Positions 26,552 through 36,430 are shown, counted from the first letter of the stretch. The stretch is 64,000 nucleotides of DNA from Eubacteriales bacterium (GCA_030524745.1 JAUNGC010000004.1:84846-148845); one strand, 5' to 3'. The notes: generated by a model not told the origin, from the letters alone. Translations and numbers: made by a program.

Positions 26552-27769
26552 ATGAAAAATGTTTATACGGTAGCCCAGGTAAATTCTTATATCAAGAATA
26601 TGTTTACCCAGGACTTTTTACTCCAGTCCATTCTGGTGAAAGGCGAAGTGAGCAATTGCAAGTATCATTCTTCAGGGCATATTTATTTTACGCTGAAGGA
26701 TGCGAAGGGTGCGATTTCCTGTGTCATGTTTGCCGGAAACCGGAGCGGACTGAAATTTCATATGCGGGAAGGGCAGCAGGTCGTCGCCGCCGGCACGATT
26801 GACGTCTATGAGAGGGACGGAAAATACCAACTCTATGCGCGGCAGATTTTCCCGGACGGCGCAGGTCTTCTTTATGAAAGATTCGAGCAGTTGAAGCGGG
26901 ACCTGCAGGAGAGAGGGCTTTTTGCGCCGGAGTACAAACAGCCCATTCCCCGGTTCATCCACAGGCTGGGCGTGGTGACGGCGCCTACCGGCGCCGCCGT
27001 GAGAGATATTATCAATATTGCGACCCGGAGAAATCCCTATGTGCAGATCATTCTGTACCCCGCTATCGTGCAGGGGGAACAGGCTCCGGAGAGCATCGTC
27101 AAAGGAATCCGGGCGTTAGAGGCGCTGGGCGTGGATGTGATGATCGTGGGGCGCGGCGGCGGATCCATCGAAGATTTGTGGGCCTTCAATGAAGAAGCTG
27201 TGGCGCAGGCCATTTTTGACTGCAGTGTGCCCGTCATTTCTGCGGTCGGTCACGAAACGGATACCACGATTGCGGATTACGTGGCGGATCTTAGGGCGCC
27301 GACGCCTTCCGCGGGCGCGGAACTGGCGGTTTATGATTACAGCTTGCTGAAGGCGCAGTTGGACGAGGCGTCTGCCGGACTGACGAGACGGATGAAACAG
27401 AAGCTGGAGCAAAACAGGATGCAGCTTCGGCGCTATCAGATGCAATTGCAGTATTTAAGTCCTGCCAGTCAGATCAGGGAGAAGCGGAATTATTTAGTCC
27501 AGATGGAGGAGAAGCTTTCCGGCCGGATGCAGAAACGGATTGCGGACAGCCGCCATCAGTTTTTGCTCTATGTGGAGAAATTAAAGGGCCTTTCCCCCCT
27601 GGAAAAACTCAACCAGGGATTTTCCCATGTATCGGATCAGGAAGGCAATACGGTGACGGATGTGAACCGGATTGGGGAAGGGGAACTTCTCACCATTCAT
27701 GTGAAGAACGGCCGGATTGTGGCCGAAGTGAAAGAAAAGGAAGAATGGCAATGGCAGAAGAACGGATGA
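26552..27769 (+). CDS. xseA: Exodeoxyribonuclease VII large subunit
   Basis: The catalytic subunit of the single-strand-specific nuclease ExoVII; 405 residues. An N-terminal OB fold (YTVAQVNSYIKN ... HIYFTLKD) is followed by the exonuclease domain with GVVTAPTGAAVRDII and VGRGGGSIEDLWAFNEE, then coiled-coil repeats. ATG 26552 is preferred over an in-frame GTG at 26540 overlapping the nusB stop. It overlaps xseB at the end. Confidence 0.93.
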   Translation: MKNVYTVAQVNSYIKNMFTQDFLLQSILVKGEVSNCKYHSSGHIYFTLKDAKGAISCVMFAGNRSGLKFHMREGQQVVAAGTIDVYERDGKYQLYARQIFPDGAGLLYERFEQLKRDLQERGLFAPEYKQPIPRFIHRLGVVTAPTGAAVRDIINIATRRNPYVQIILYPAIVQGEQAPESIVKGIRALEALGVDVMIVGRGGGSIEDLWAFNEEAVAQAIFDCSVPVISAVGHETDTTIADYVADLRAPTPSAGAELAVYDYSLLKAQLDEASAGLTRRMKQKLEQNRMQLRRYQMQLQYLSPASQIREKRNYLVQMEEKLSGRMQKRIADSRHQFLLYVEKLKGLSPLEKLNQGFSHVSDQEGNTVTDVNRIGEGELLTIHVKNGRIVAEVKEKEEWQWQKNG

Positions 27770-27960
27770 CGTTGGAGGAGGCGTTTGCACAACTGGAACA
27801 GGTGACAAAGGCGCTGGAGGATGAGAATATTTCTCTGGAGGAGTCTTTTGCCGTATACCAGCAGGGCATGCAACTCTTAAAATATTGCAATGACAGCATC
27901 GATAAGGTGGAGAAAAAGGTACTGGTTTTAAACGGGGAGGGAAAACTGGATGAATTTTGA
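27751..27960 (+). CDS. xseB: Exodeoxyribonuclease VII small subunit
   Basis: A 69-residue helical subunit that binds the XseA coiled coil. EEAFAQLEQVTKALEDENIS and EESFAVYQQGMQLLKYCN are family-typical. AAGGAAG lies 7 nt before the ATG at 27751; an ATG at 27745 is too close to it. It overlaps xseA and ispA. Confidence 0.93.
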   Translation: MAEERMTLEEAFAQLEQVTKALEDENISLEESFAVYQQGMQLLKYCNDSIDKVEKKVLVLNGEGKLDEF

Positions 27961-28897
27961 GGAAACGCTGGCGGCGCGGGTGGAAGAAGCGGAACGGGTT
28001 TTAAAACAATATCTGCCGGAGGAGTCCGGATTTGCGAAGCCTGTGATGGAAGCCATGAATTACAGCGTGCTGGGCGGCGGAAAGCGGCTGCGCCCGGTCA
28101 TGATGAAGGAAAGCTATACCTTGTTCGGCGGGAAATCCGGAATCGTGGAGCCGTTCATGGCTGCGCTGGAAATGATTCATAATTATTCTCTTGTGCACGA
28201 TGATCTGCCGGCCATGGACAACGACGAATACCGCCGGGGACGCAAAACGACCTGGTGCGTGTACGGGGAAGGAATGGCGGTTCTGGCGGGGGACGCTCTG
28301 TTAAACTACGCTTTTGAGACGGCGTCCAAAGCTTTTTCCATGGTCCGGTCAGAATCCGGTTATGAGGACGGTCCGGACCGGATGGCGAACGCGCTTTCCC
28401 TTTATGAGGCGGTGGGAAAAGCGATGCAGATTCTTTCGCAGAAGTCGGGCATATCCGGCATGGTGGGCGGACAGTGTGCGGACATCTGCGCGGAAAAGCT
28501 GGAGTCTTCAGACGTGACGGAAGAGTTGCTTCTTTATATTCATAAGAACAAGACTGCGGCGCTGATGGAAAGCGCGCTGATGATCGGGGCTGTGCTGGCC
28601 GGCGCGTCGGAGGGAGAGATCCGCCGGATGGAACGGATCGCGGAGAATATCGGAATCGCCTTCCAGATTCAGGACGATATTCTGGATGTGACCAGTTCTC
28701 TGGAAGTGCTGGGCAAACCTGCCGGCAGCGATGAGAAGAATCATAAAGTGACATATGTCAGTCTGAACGGACTGGAGAAATCAAAAGAGGATGTGCGCAG
28801 GCTGTCGGAGGAGGCGCTTGCAGGTCTGCAGTCTTTTGGCACCCGCAATGAATTTTTAGAGCAGCTTGTTGCAAATTTGATTACCCGTGTGAAATAA
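27950..28897 (+). CDS. ispA: Farnesyl/geranylgeranyl diphosphate synthase
   Basis: A trans-prenyltransferase of 315 residues that condenses isopentenyl units to C15 (or longer) diphosphates. The first Asp-rich motif is HDDLPAMDNDEYRRGR and the second is FQIQDDILDVT; GGGKRLRP is also present. Insertion of two residues in the first Asp motif (DDxxxxD) is typical of bacterial short-chain enzymes. Start overlaps xseB, preceded by GGGGAGGG; dxs follows, placing isoprenoid synthesis in one operon. Confidence 0.92.
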   Translation: MNFEETLAARVEEAERVLKQYLPEESGFAKPVMEAMNYSVLGGGKRLRPVMMKESYTLFGGKSGIVEPFMAALEMIHNYSLVHDDLPAMDNDEYRRGRKTTWCVYGEGMAVLAGDALLNYAFETASKAFSMVRSESGYEDGPDRMANALSLYEAVGKAMQILSQKSGISGMVGGQCADICAEKLESSDVTEELLLYIHKNKTAALMESALMIGAVLAGASEGEIRRMERIAENIGIAFQIQDDILDVTSSLEVLGKPAGSDEKNHKVTYVSLNGLEKSKEDVRRLSEEALAGLQSFGTRNEFLEQLVANLITRVK

Positions 28898-28913
28898 ATG
28901 CAAGGAGGCGCCT

Positions 28914-30770
28914 ATGCTTCTGGAACAGATACAGCAGACGAATGATATTAAGAAAATAGAACCCAGGGATTATCCGCTTCTGGCGGAAGAAATCAGGCAG
29001 TTTCTGATCGAGAAGATCAGCGTGACAGGCGGCCATCTCGGCTCCAACTTAGGAGCGGTGGAACTGACGATGGCGTTGCATCTTGCCCTGAATCTTCCGG
29101 AGGATAAGATTGTGTGGGATGTGGGGCATCAGTCCTATACCCATAAGCTTTTGACGGGCCGAAGGGACGGCTTTGATACGCTGCGCAAATACGGCGGTAT
29201 GAGCGGATTCCCGAAACGCAAGGAAAGCGATTGCGACTGTTTTGATACGGGACACAGTTCCACCTCCATTTCAGCCGGGCTTGGGCTGGTGCGGGCGCGG
29301 GATATTCAGGGCGGAACCAATACGGTGGTATCGGTCATCGGGGACGGCGCGCTGACGGGCGGCATGGCCTATGAAGCTTTGAACAACGCGGCCAGGATGG
29401 AGACCAATTATATCATCATTTTGAATGATAACAACATGTCCATTTCTGAGAACGTGGGCGGCGTTTCCAAATATCTGAGCAACATCCGCACTTCCAACAA
29501 ATATCTGGATGTGAAGGACAATATTTATGACGCGGTCCGCAAAACCAAGTACGGAGACGGCGTTGTGACCGGCGTGCGGCGCGTGAAGAACAGCTTAAAG
29601 CAGCTTGTCATTCCGGGCATGTGGTTTGAAGATCTGGGCATCACCTATTTAGGGCCGGTGGACGGACATGACGTGAACGGCCTTGTCCGCGTGATCCGGG
29701 AAGCGAAGAGACGCAAAAACTGTGTGCTGATTCATATTCTGACCCAGAAGGGCAAAGGATATGGGCCTGCGGAAAAACATCCGGCCAGATTCCACGGGGC
29801 GGAGCCTTTTGACGTGGCCACAGGCGTGCCGTTAAAGAAGAAGACGAAAGCCAACTATACCGACGTCTTTTCCACAGTCATGGTGAAGCTGGCGGCCCGC
29901 CATGAGGATGTGGTGGCGATCACGGCGGCGATGCCGGACGGAACCGGGTTAAAGCGGTTCCGGAATCTCTACCCGGAACGGTTTTTCGATGTGGGGATTG
30001 CGGAAGAACACGCGGTGACGTTTGCGGCGGGACTGGCGGTCGGCGGTCTGCATCCGGTTGTGGCGATTTACTCCTCTTTCCTGCAGCGCGCTTATGATCA
30101 GATTTTGCACGACGTCTGTCTGCAGAATCTTCCGGTGATTTTTGCGATTGACCGGGCGGGGCTGGTGGGCAGCGACGGAGAAACCCATCAGGGGATTTTT
30201 GATTTGTCCTTCCTTTCTTCGATTCCGAACATGCACCTGATGGCGCCCAAGAATAAGTGGGAACTTTCCGATATGATGAAATTCGCCTATGATTTTAAAG
30301 GGCCGATTGCGATTCGCTATCCCAGAGGAACGGCCTATGACGGTCTGCAGGAAATGCGTACGCCGATCGAAATGGGCAAGAGCGAGATGATTTATGAGGA
30401 GAGCGGCATTGCGCTGATGGCGGCGGGCAGCATGGTATGCACGGCGGTGAACGTGTACAACAGCCTGAAGGCGCAGGGCAGGTCCTGCACGCTGGTGAAC
30501 GCGCGGTTCATAAAGCCCATCGATGAAGACATGGTGCGCAGGCTCGCCCGGAATCACGAACTGCTGGTGACGTTGGAAGAAAATGTGGCCAGCGGAGGCT
30601 TCGGAGAAAAGGTGCGGGAACTGGTCGACCGGGAGAAGTTAGGGATTCAGGTGTTGACGGTCACGATACCGGACGAATATGTGGAGCACGGAAATGTGGA
30701 TATTCTGAAAAAAGAAATCGGCATTGATGAAGAATCCGTTTTAAAGAAAATTTCTGCGGCGCTTTCGTAG
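28914..30770 (+). CDS. dxs: 1-Deoxy-D-xylulose-5-phosphate synthase
   Basis: First enzyme of the MEP isoprenoid pathway; thiamine diphosphate-dependent condensation of pyruvate and glyceraldehyde-3-phosphate. 618 residues. TPP-binding GDGALTGGMAYEALNNA, NDNNMSISENVGG, the transketolase motif DVGIAEEHAVTFAAG and the C-terminal domain are all present. AAGGAGGCGCC precedes the ATG, 16 bp after ispA. Confidence 0.94.
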   Translation: MLLEQIQQTNDIKKIEPRDYPLLAEEIRQFLIEKISVTGGHLGSNLGAVELTMALHLALNLPEDKIVWDVGHQSYTHKLLTGRRDGFDTLRKYGGMSGFPKRKESDCDCFDTGHSSTSISAGLGLVRARDIQGGTNTVVSVIGDGALTGGMAYEALNNAARMETNYIIILNDNNMSISENVGGVSKYLSNIRTSNKYLDVKDNIYDAVRKTKYGDGVVTGVRRVKNSLKQLVIPGMWFEDLGITYLGPVDGHDVNGLVRVIREAKRRKNCVLIHILTQKGKGYGPAEKHPARFHGAEPFDVATGVPLKKKTKANYTDVFSTVMVKLAARHEDVVAITAAMPDGTGLKRFRNLYPERFFDVGIAEEHAVTFAAGLAVGGLHPVVAIYSSFLQRAYDQILHDVCLQNLPVIFAIDRAGLVGSDGETHQGIFDLSFLSSIPNMHLMAPKNKWELSDMMKFAYDFKGPIAIRYPRGTAYDGLQEMRTPIEMGKSEMIYEESGIALMAAGSMVCTAVNVYNSLKAQGRSCTLVNARFIKPIDEDMVRRLARNHELLVTLEENVASGGFGEKVRELVDREKLGIQVLTVTIPDEYVEHGNVDILKKEIGIDEESVLKKISAALS

Positions 30771-30820
30771 AAAGCGGGCGATTTTGGATAGAATGAATTT
30801 ATGAGGGATCTGATACAGGA

Positions 30821-31714
30821 ATGAAAGAACGTTTGGATGTGCTGCTGGTAAAGCAGGGGCTTGCGGAGTCCAGAGAAAAGGCGAAAGCGGTCATCATGGC
30901 GGGCGACGTGTTCGTACAGGGCCAGAGAGAAGATAAGGCGGGCGCCATGTTTGACGAAACCAAAGTGCAGATTACGGTAAAGGGTGCTTCTCTGAAATAT
31001 GTGAGCCGCGGCGGCCTGAAGCTGGAAAAGGCGATGAAATGTTTTCCGATCTGTCTGGAAGGCAGGGTATGTATGGACATCGGCGCTTCGACCGGCGGCT
31101 TTACGGACTGCATGCTGCAAAACGGCGCGGCGAAGGTTTATTCCGTGGATGTGGGACATGGACAGCTTGCCTGGAAACTCCGGAACGATGAGCGGGTGGT
31201 CTGTATGGAAAAGACGAATTTCCGCTATATGACCAGAGCCGATATCGGGGACGATCTGGATTTCGCTTCCGTGGACGTTTCCTTCATTTCCCTGACGAAG
31301 ATTTTAGTTCCGGCAAGGAAGCTGTTAAAACAGGGCGGACAGATGGTCTGTCTGATTAAACCCCAGTTTGAGGCCGGAAGAGAAAAGGTTGGGAAAAAAG
31401 GCGTGGTCAGGGAGCCGTCGGTGCATCTGGAAGTGATTCGGAAGGTCATGGATTTTGCGGATTTGACGGGATTTGAAATTCTCGGACTCAGCTTTTCTCC
31501 GATCAAAGGACCGGAAGGAAATATAGAATATCTGATCTGGTTACAAAAGGATGAAAGAGCGGGCGGAGCCGAGGCGCCCGATGAGGAACATGAGGCGGAG
31601 GAACGCCTCGCGCAGCTTTGCAGGGACGGCGCCGGTATTTCGGGGCAGGAAAGCATGAAAAAGCTGGCGATAAAGATTGTGGAGGAAGCCCACTCGCGGC
31701 TGCAGGAATCATGA
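30821..31714 (+). CDS. tlyA: TlyA-family rRNA 2'-O-methyltransferase
   Basis: A 297-residue protein with an S4 RNA-binding domain (1-62, RLDVLLVKQGLAESREKAK) and an FtsJ-type methyltransferase (DIGASTGGFTDCMLQNGA; LIKPQFEAGREKVGKKGVV). Family members methylate cytidines in 16S/23S rRNA and are often labelled hemolysin A. A seven-codon open frame (30801-30824) with its own ATG ends by overlapping this ATG, so translation may be coupled. Long acidic C-terminal tail (about 247-297) is unusual in length. It overlaps nadK by ATGA. Confidence 0.9.
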   Translation: MKERLDVLLVKQGLAESREKAKAVIMAGDVFVQGQREDKAGAMFDETKVQITVKGASLKYVSRGGLKLEKAMKCFPICLEGRVCMDIGASTGGFTDCMLQNGAAKVYSVDVGHGQLAWKLRNDERVVCMEKTNFRYMTRADIGDDLDFASVDVSFISLTKILVPARKLLKQGGQMVCLIKPQFEAGREKVGKKGVVREPSVHLEVIRKVMDFADLTGFEILGLSFSPIKGPEGNIEYLIWLQKDERAGGAEAPDEEHEAEERLAQLCRDGAGISGQESMKKLAIKIVEEAHSRLQES

Positions 31715-32562
31715 AGCACTTTATGATTGTCACAAATAAAGGGAAGGATCCCGGACTGGCAAGGACAGAGGAAATTTGCCGGTATCTGGAATCGGCGGGC
31801 TGCTCCGTCAGCGTATATGCGGACGAGATTTCCGGAAAAGAATGGGAAGCGATTCTGGCGAAGGAGAAGGAGCGGGCGGAAGGAATGCTGGTGCTGGGCG
31901 GAGACGGTACCTTGCTCCGGGCAGCCCGGGATACGGTGGAGAGCAAAATCCCGTTGCTGGGCATCAATCTGGGAACGCTGGGGTATCTGGCGGAAGTGGA
32001 ACAGAGCAGCCTGATCCCTGCCCTTCAACAGCTTGTGGACGGGGATTACATGCTGGAGGAACGGATGCTTTTGGCCGGACAGGTGATCCGGAAGCAGCAA
32101 AGGATTCTGGAAACGCGGGCGCTGAACGACATCACAATCACCCGGAACGGACGGCTGCAGATGCTCTACTTTCAGATCTATGTTAACGGAAAGCTGTTAA
32201 AGGAGTATCATGCGGACGGAATCATTGTCGCAACGCCCACCGGCTCCACCGGCTATAATCTATCCGCCGGCGGACCGATCGTGGAACCGAGCGCGAAGGT
32301 GACGCTTTTGACGCCAGTATGCGCCCATACGCTGCAGACCAGAAGCGTGATTCTGCGGGCGGAGGACAATATCGTCATCCGCATCGGAGAAAGGGAAGGA
32401 AAGGCGGCGCAGCCGGTGGAAGTGTGCTTTGACGGAAACCAGAACCTGGGGCTGGCGCCCGGGGATGAGGTACATATCACCCGCAGCAATATGGTAACTA
32501 CCATTATCAAACTGAAAGAGACAAGCTTTCTGGACGTTTTGAACAGAAAGATGAGCGAGTGA
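31711..32562 (+). CDS. nadK: NAD kinase
   Basis: Phosphorylates NAD to NADP. 283 residues. Motifs: VLGGDGTLLRAARD, NDITITR and PTGSTGYNLSAGGPIV. It begins MKHFMIVTNKGKD at the ATG overlapping the tlyA stop; upstream in-frame starts would lie deep in tlyA. The tlyA-nadK-argR-recN order is conserved in many Clostridia. Confidence 0.93.
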   Translation: MKHFMIVTNKGKDPGLARTEEICRYLESAGCSVSVYADEISGKEWEAILAKEKERAEGMLVLGGDGTLLRAARDTVESKIPLLGINLGTLGYLAEVEQSSLIPALQQLVDGDYMLEERMLLAGQVIRKQQRILETRALNDITITRNGRLQMLYFQIYVNGKLLKEYHADGIIVATPTGSTGYNLSAGGPIVEPSAKVTLLTPVCAHTLQTRSVILRAEDNIVIRIGEREGKAAQPVEVCFDGNQNLGLAPGDEVHITRSNMVTTIIKLKETSFLDVLNRKMSE

Positions 32563-32638
32563 CTTTTGTCCGGCGTTGGATACAGGGGCGAATGAAACGG
32601 GCGTTTTACGAGGATAATAGAAAGGCATAATAAAAAAG

Positions 32639-33088
32639 ATGAAGCAGAACAGACATCAGAAAATTGCAGAACTGGTATCCCTTTACGATATCGAAACGCA
32701 GGAAGAACTTGCAGAGAAATTAAAGGATGCGGGATTTCCTGTGACGCAGGCTACGATTTCCAGGGATATCCGTCAGATGAAGCTGTCCAAAGTATCTACG
32801 GGGGACGGGCGGCAGAAATATGCGCTTCTGCCCCAGGAGAACAATGTACATGCGGATAAGTACATTCGTGTGATGAGAGACGGTTTTGTTTCCATGGATA
32901 TGGCGCAGAATATTCTGGTGATGCGCACGGTTTCCGGTATGGCGATGGCGGTAGCGGCGGCAGTCGATTCGATGAAGTTTCCGGAAGTGGTCGGCTGCAT
33001 CGCGGGAGACGATACGATTATGATTGCGGTTCGTTCTGTGGAAGAAACAAAAGTGCTGATGGGAAAAATCAAAGATCTGATAAAATGA
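32639..33088 (+). CDS. argR: Arginine repressor ArgR
   Basis: A 149-residue hexameric regulator of arginine metabolism. An N-terminal winged helix (RHQKIAELVSLYDIETQEEL, QATISRDIRQMKL) and C-terminal arginine-binding domain with GCIAGDDTIMIAVRS. ATG at 32639 with AAAGG about 13 nt upstream. Gap to nadK is 76 bp. Gap to recN (33089-33179) holds a CAGCCGC/GCGGCTG hairpin at 33136-33157 without a T tract. Confidence 0.93.
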   Translation: MKQNRHQKIAELVSLYDIETQEELAEKLKDAGFPVTQATISRDIRQMKLSKVSTGDGRQKYALLPQENNVHADKYIRVMRDGFVSMDMAQNILVMRTVSGMAMAVAAAVDSMKFPEVVGCIAGDDTIMIAVRSVEETKVLMGKIKDLIK

Positions 33089-33179
33089 GCGTCAGTTCGT
33101 TGAAGGAAGACGTTTATGCAACGAGCGGCGAACGGCAGCCGCAGGCGTTTGCGGCTGTGACAGAATAGAGGGAAAAAAC

Positions 33180-34853
33180 GTGTTAGTAAGCTTACATGTG
33201 AAAAATCTGGCGTTGATTCAGGAGACGGAAGTCTTCTTCGGGACAGGACTCAATATCCTGACCGGCGAAACCGGCGCCGGCAAATCTGTGATTTTAGGAT
33301 CCGTGGCTTTGGCGCTGGGCGCGAAAGCGGACCGGGATATGATACGGACAGGTGCAGAATATGCTCTGATTGAATTGAATTTTGAAGTGTCACAGGAGAT
33401 CAGAAAGAAGCTGGAAGAGATGGAGATTCCGGTGGAGGATGATCTGGTCGTTCTGCAGAGACGGGTGATGCCTGCGCGGAGCATTTGCCGTGTCAACGGA
33501 GAGACGGTGAATGCGAAAACGCTGCGGGAACTGGCGGGGCTTTTGATCGATATTCACGGACAGCATGACAGCCAGGTGCTGCTGCAGACAAAGCGGCATC
33601 TGGAAATACTGGACGGCTACGCGCAGGGCGCGGTGGCGGAAAAGAAGGAAGCGGTCAAAAAAGCGTGGCAGCGCTATAATGCGCTGGAACGGGAACTGGC
33701 AGAAAATGAACTGGACGAGGCGTCCAGGAAACGGGAACTGTCCCTGGCCCAGTATGAACTGGAAGAAATTGAGGATGCGGCGCTGCAGGCGGGAGAGGAT
33801 GAACAACTGGAAAAGGACTATCGCCGCATGGTCAACGGCAGGCGCATAGCGGAGTCTCTCGGACAGGTCTACAGCCTGACCGGATACGACGGACAGGAAG
33901 GCGCCGGCGAGTCGATCGGGCGCGCCGTGCGGGAACTTTCCGGAATCCTTTCGTTTGACGAAGAACTGGAGAATTTTTACCGGCAGTTAAATGAGGTGGA
34001 CGAACTGCTCAATGATTTTAACCGCGGCATTTCCGATTATTTGAACGACTTTGAATTTGATGAAGAAACGTTTAAAAACGCGGAAGAGCGGTTAAATATA
34101 ATAAACCGCCTGAAAGATAAATACGGCAGGACAATCGAAGAAATTCTCGCCTATGCGGACCGGCGCCGCAGCGAAGTGGACAGGCTGCTCAATCAGGACG
34201 CGTGGGTTTTGGAAAAGCGAAAACAGCTTTCGGAAGCGGAGAAAACCATGCTTGCGTTGGCGGAAGAACTCTCAGGGCTCAGAAAGGACGCCGCAGAGCA
34301 ATTCCGGGAAGATATGCAGGCGGCGCTGCAGGATCTGAACTTTCTGCATGTGGAATTTTGCGTATCTCTGACGCGGAAAGAGCGCTGCAGCGCGGAAGGT
34401 CTGGACGATGCGGTGTTTATGATCTCCACGAATCCCGGAGAGCCGGTCAAACCGCTGGCATCCATCGCAAGCGGCGGCGAATTGTCCCGTATCATGCTGG
34501 CGCTGAAAACGATCACGGCGAAACAGGAACCGATCGGAACCTTCATTTTTGATGAAATTGACGCGGGCATCAGCGGAAAAACGGCCTGGAAGGTTTCGGA
34601 AAAACTGGGACTTTTAAGCAGAACCCATCAGATCATCTGCATCACCCATCTGCCCCAGATTGCCGCGATGGCGGACCATCATTTTTATATTGAAAAAAAT
34701 GCGGTGGACGCAACGACCGCCACAACGATCAGCAAACTTTCTTACGAGGAAAGTTTACAGGAATTGGCAAGACTTTCCGGAGCCGTGCAAATTACGGAAA
34801 ATGTGCTTGCAAATGCCCGTGAAATGAAAGAATTGGCAGAAAAAAATAAATAG
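33180..34853 (+). CDS. recN: DNA repair protein RecN
   Basis: An SMC-like ATPase recruited to double-strand breaks; 557 residues. Walker A LTGETGAGKSVILGSV near residue 30, coiled-coil regions (about 150-330), signature SGGELSRIMLALK and Walker B FDEIDAGISGK. The GTG start at 33180 is preceded by AGAGGGA. Followed by two terminators. Confidence 0.93.
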   Translation: MLVSLHVKNLALIQETEVFFGTGLNILTGETGAGKSVILGSVALALGAKADRDMIRTGAEYALIELNFEVSQEIRKKLEEMEIPVEDDLVVLQRRVMPARSICRVNGETVNAKTLRELAGLLIDIHGQHDSQVLLQTKRHLEILDGYAQGAVAEKKEAVKKAWQRYNALERELAENELDEASRKRELSLAQYELEEIEDAALQAGEDEQLEKDYRRMVNGRRIAESLGQVYSLTGYDGQEGAGESIGRAVRELSGILSFDEELENFYRQLNEVDELLNDFNRGISDYLNDFEFDEETFKNAEERLNIINRLKDKYGRTIEEILAYADRRRSEVDRLLNQDAWVLEKRKQLSEAEKTMLALAEELSGLRKDAAEQFREDMQAALQDLNFLHVEFCVSLTRKERCSAEGLDDAVFMISTNPGEPVKPLASIASGGELSRIMLALKTITAKQEPIGTFIFDEIDAGISGKTAWKVSEKLGLLSRTHQIICITHLPQIAAMADHHFYIEKNAVDATTATTISKLSYEESLQELARLSGAVQITENVLANAREMKELAEKNK

Positions 34854-34867
34854 AACCGAACATACTA

Positions 34868-34898
34868 AAGAGGACATTGTGCGATGTCTTCTTTTTTT
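34868..34898 (+). terminator. Terminator after recN
   Basis: AAGAGGACAT pairs with ATGTCTTCTT (one G-T wobble) across a 6-nt loop; the T-rich arm continues to seven T residues. Confidence 0.8.
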
Positions 34899-34928
34899 AT
34901 AGCTATGAGCCGGGCGTTTGGAAAAAGA

Positions 34929-34976
34929 TGAACATTGATCGGGGAGTTTGCTCACCAGGCAATGTTCAGATTTTTT
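34929..34976 (+). terminator. Second terminator-like hairpin before spoIVB
   Basis: TGAACATTG (34929-34937) pairs with CAATGTTCA (34960-34968), with a partial inner stem GGGGAG/CTCACC, followed by six T residues. It insulates spoIVB from recN read-through. Confidence 0.65.
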
Positions 34977-34983
34977 CAAACAT

Positions 34984-35067
34984 GCGGCGACAGCCGCAAA
35001 GCGAGGAACCGAAGGTTTCGAGCAGGCCCGGCGGGGCAGCGGAAAAATGTTTCGAGCGTGCCCGGCG
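34984..35067 (+). repeat. GC-rich short repeats in the spoIVB leader
   Basis: A GCGGC/GCCGC hairpin (34984-34997) is followed by two imperfect 18-mers, TTTCGAGCAGGCCCGGCG (35016-35033) and TTTCGAGCGTGCCCGGCG (35050-35067), 34 bp apart. No gene is convincing in this 260-bp gap. Confidence 0.6.
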
Positions 35068-35116
35068 TATAGAACGGGAATGGAAAAAGGCAAATCCGTA
35101 GAAAGGATGTAAAGAT

Positions 35117-36430
35117 GTGGGAAAAGGGACAGTTAAAAAAATAATTTTGCCGATTGCGCTGATTCTGACAACATTGTGTTTGAGCGGAATCTGGCTTTAT
35201 TGTACATGGGAGAAAATCCCTTCTTCAATCCGGATCAAAGCCGGCGTGAGTCAGGAACTGGCGTGGAATCTGCCCGTTCAGGGAGAGGTATATCTGGACA
35301 GAGCGGCGGCGGAAGAGGAAGCTGTGCCGGCGGTGGGAATGCAGATGCAAAGCGTGAAAGAGGACGCATCCATACAGGTGAATTTTGGAAATCCGGTAAC
35401 GTTTGTGGCAAATCAGATGCAGAATTACAAAATGGATGTGAAGCTGTTTGGCTTTATTCCGTTTAAAACTGTGGACGTACAGGTGATTCCGGATGAAATG
35501 CTGATTCCTGCCGGCGTTCCCATTGGAATTTACGTGAAAACGGACGGAATTATGGTGATTGCCGAGGGGGAGTTTGAGGGACAGGATCACACGCGCAAAG
35601 AACCTGCCAAACATGTTTTGCAGTCCGGCGATTATATTTTGAAGGTGGACGGGGAAGAGATCGGAAGCAAAACAGAATTTATGGAAAAAGTGAATGGCTG
35701 CGACGGAAGCGAACTGGTTCTCACAATACGCAGAAACGAGGAAACATTCGATGTAAAAGTGAAGCCTGAATTAAATCTCAATGGGGAATACAAGCTGGGG
35801 ATCTGGATCCGTGATAATGCACAGGGCGTCGGCACGATGACCTATCTGGAAGCGGATCATACGTTTGGCGCGCTGGGGCATGGCATTAACGATACGGACA
35901 CCACGCTTTTGATGGAGGTAAAAAGCGGCAGTCTTTATAAAACGGAGATCGTTTCTGTCAAGAAAGGGCAGGACGGAACGCCGGGAGAACTGACAGGGGT
36001 CATCGATTATAATCTCAATAATAAAATCGGAACGGTAGAGGCCAATTCGGTGGGAGGAATATTCGGGACATTAAATGAGGATATCGCGCAGGAACTGCAG
36101 AGCGAGGCGCTTCCGATCGGGTTAAAACAGGATGTGCAGGCGGGAAGCGCCCAGATTCTTTGCTGCGTGGACGGGAATATAACGCCGCAATTATATGATA
36201 TTGAAATTACCGCGATTCATTTGGATCATGACAATGTCAACCGCGGTCTGGAACTTCATGTGACAGATCCCGATCTTCTTGCACAGACGGGAGGAATTGT
36301 TCAGGGAATGAGCGGGTCGCCGATTCTCCAGGATGGAAAGATCATCGGGGCGGTCACGCACGTGCTGGTCAATGATCCGACCAGAGGATATGGAATCTTT
36401 ATCGAAAATATGCTGGCTGCTGCAAGCTGA
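35117..36430 (+). CDS. spoIVB: SpoIVB serine peptidase
   Basis: Forespore-secreted S55 peptidase that cleaves SpoIVFA to trigger SpoIVFB and sigma-K activation. 437 residues: N-terminal TM/signal (about 8-28), a PDZ domain (about 125-225, with LQSGDYILKVDGEEI), catalytic His in ALGHGINDTDT, and Ser in VQGMSGSPILQDGK. GTG at 35117 with AAAGGATG upstream. In most spore formers spo0A follows; here a TetR regulator and exporter genes follow. Confidence 0.9.
   Translation: MGKGTVKKIILPIALILTTLCLSGIWLYCTWEKIPSSIRIKAGVSQELAWNLPVQGEVYLDRAAAEEEAVPAVGMQMQSVKEDASIQVNFGNPVTFVANQMQNYKMDVKLFGFIPFKTVDVQVIPDEMLIPAGVPIGIYVKTDGIMVIAEGEFEGQDHTRKEPAKHVLQSGDYILKVDGEEIGSKTEFMEKVNGCDGSELVLTIRRNEETFDVKVKPELNLNGEYKLGIWIRDNAQGVGTMTYLEADHTFGALGHGINDTDTTLLMEVKSGSLYKTEIVSVKKGQDGTPGELTGVIDYNLNNKIGTVEANSVGGIFGTLNEDIAQELQSEALPIGLKQDVQAGSAQILCCVDGNITPQLYDIEITAIHLDHDNVNRGLELHVTDPDLLAQTGGIVQGMSGSPILQDGKIIGAVTHVLVNDPTRGYGIFIENMLAAAS

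Noticed and set aside
34929-34976. Riboswitch in the spoIVB leader
   Set aside because: Only a simple hairpin with a T run is visible; no conserved aptamer could be recognised.
34877-35101. 74-residue open frame between recN and spoIVB
   Set aside because: It starts inside the recN terminator and reads through a second terminator and GC repeats.
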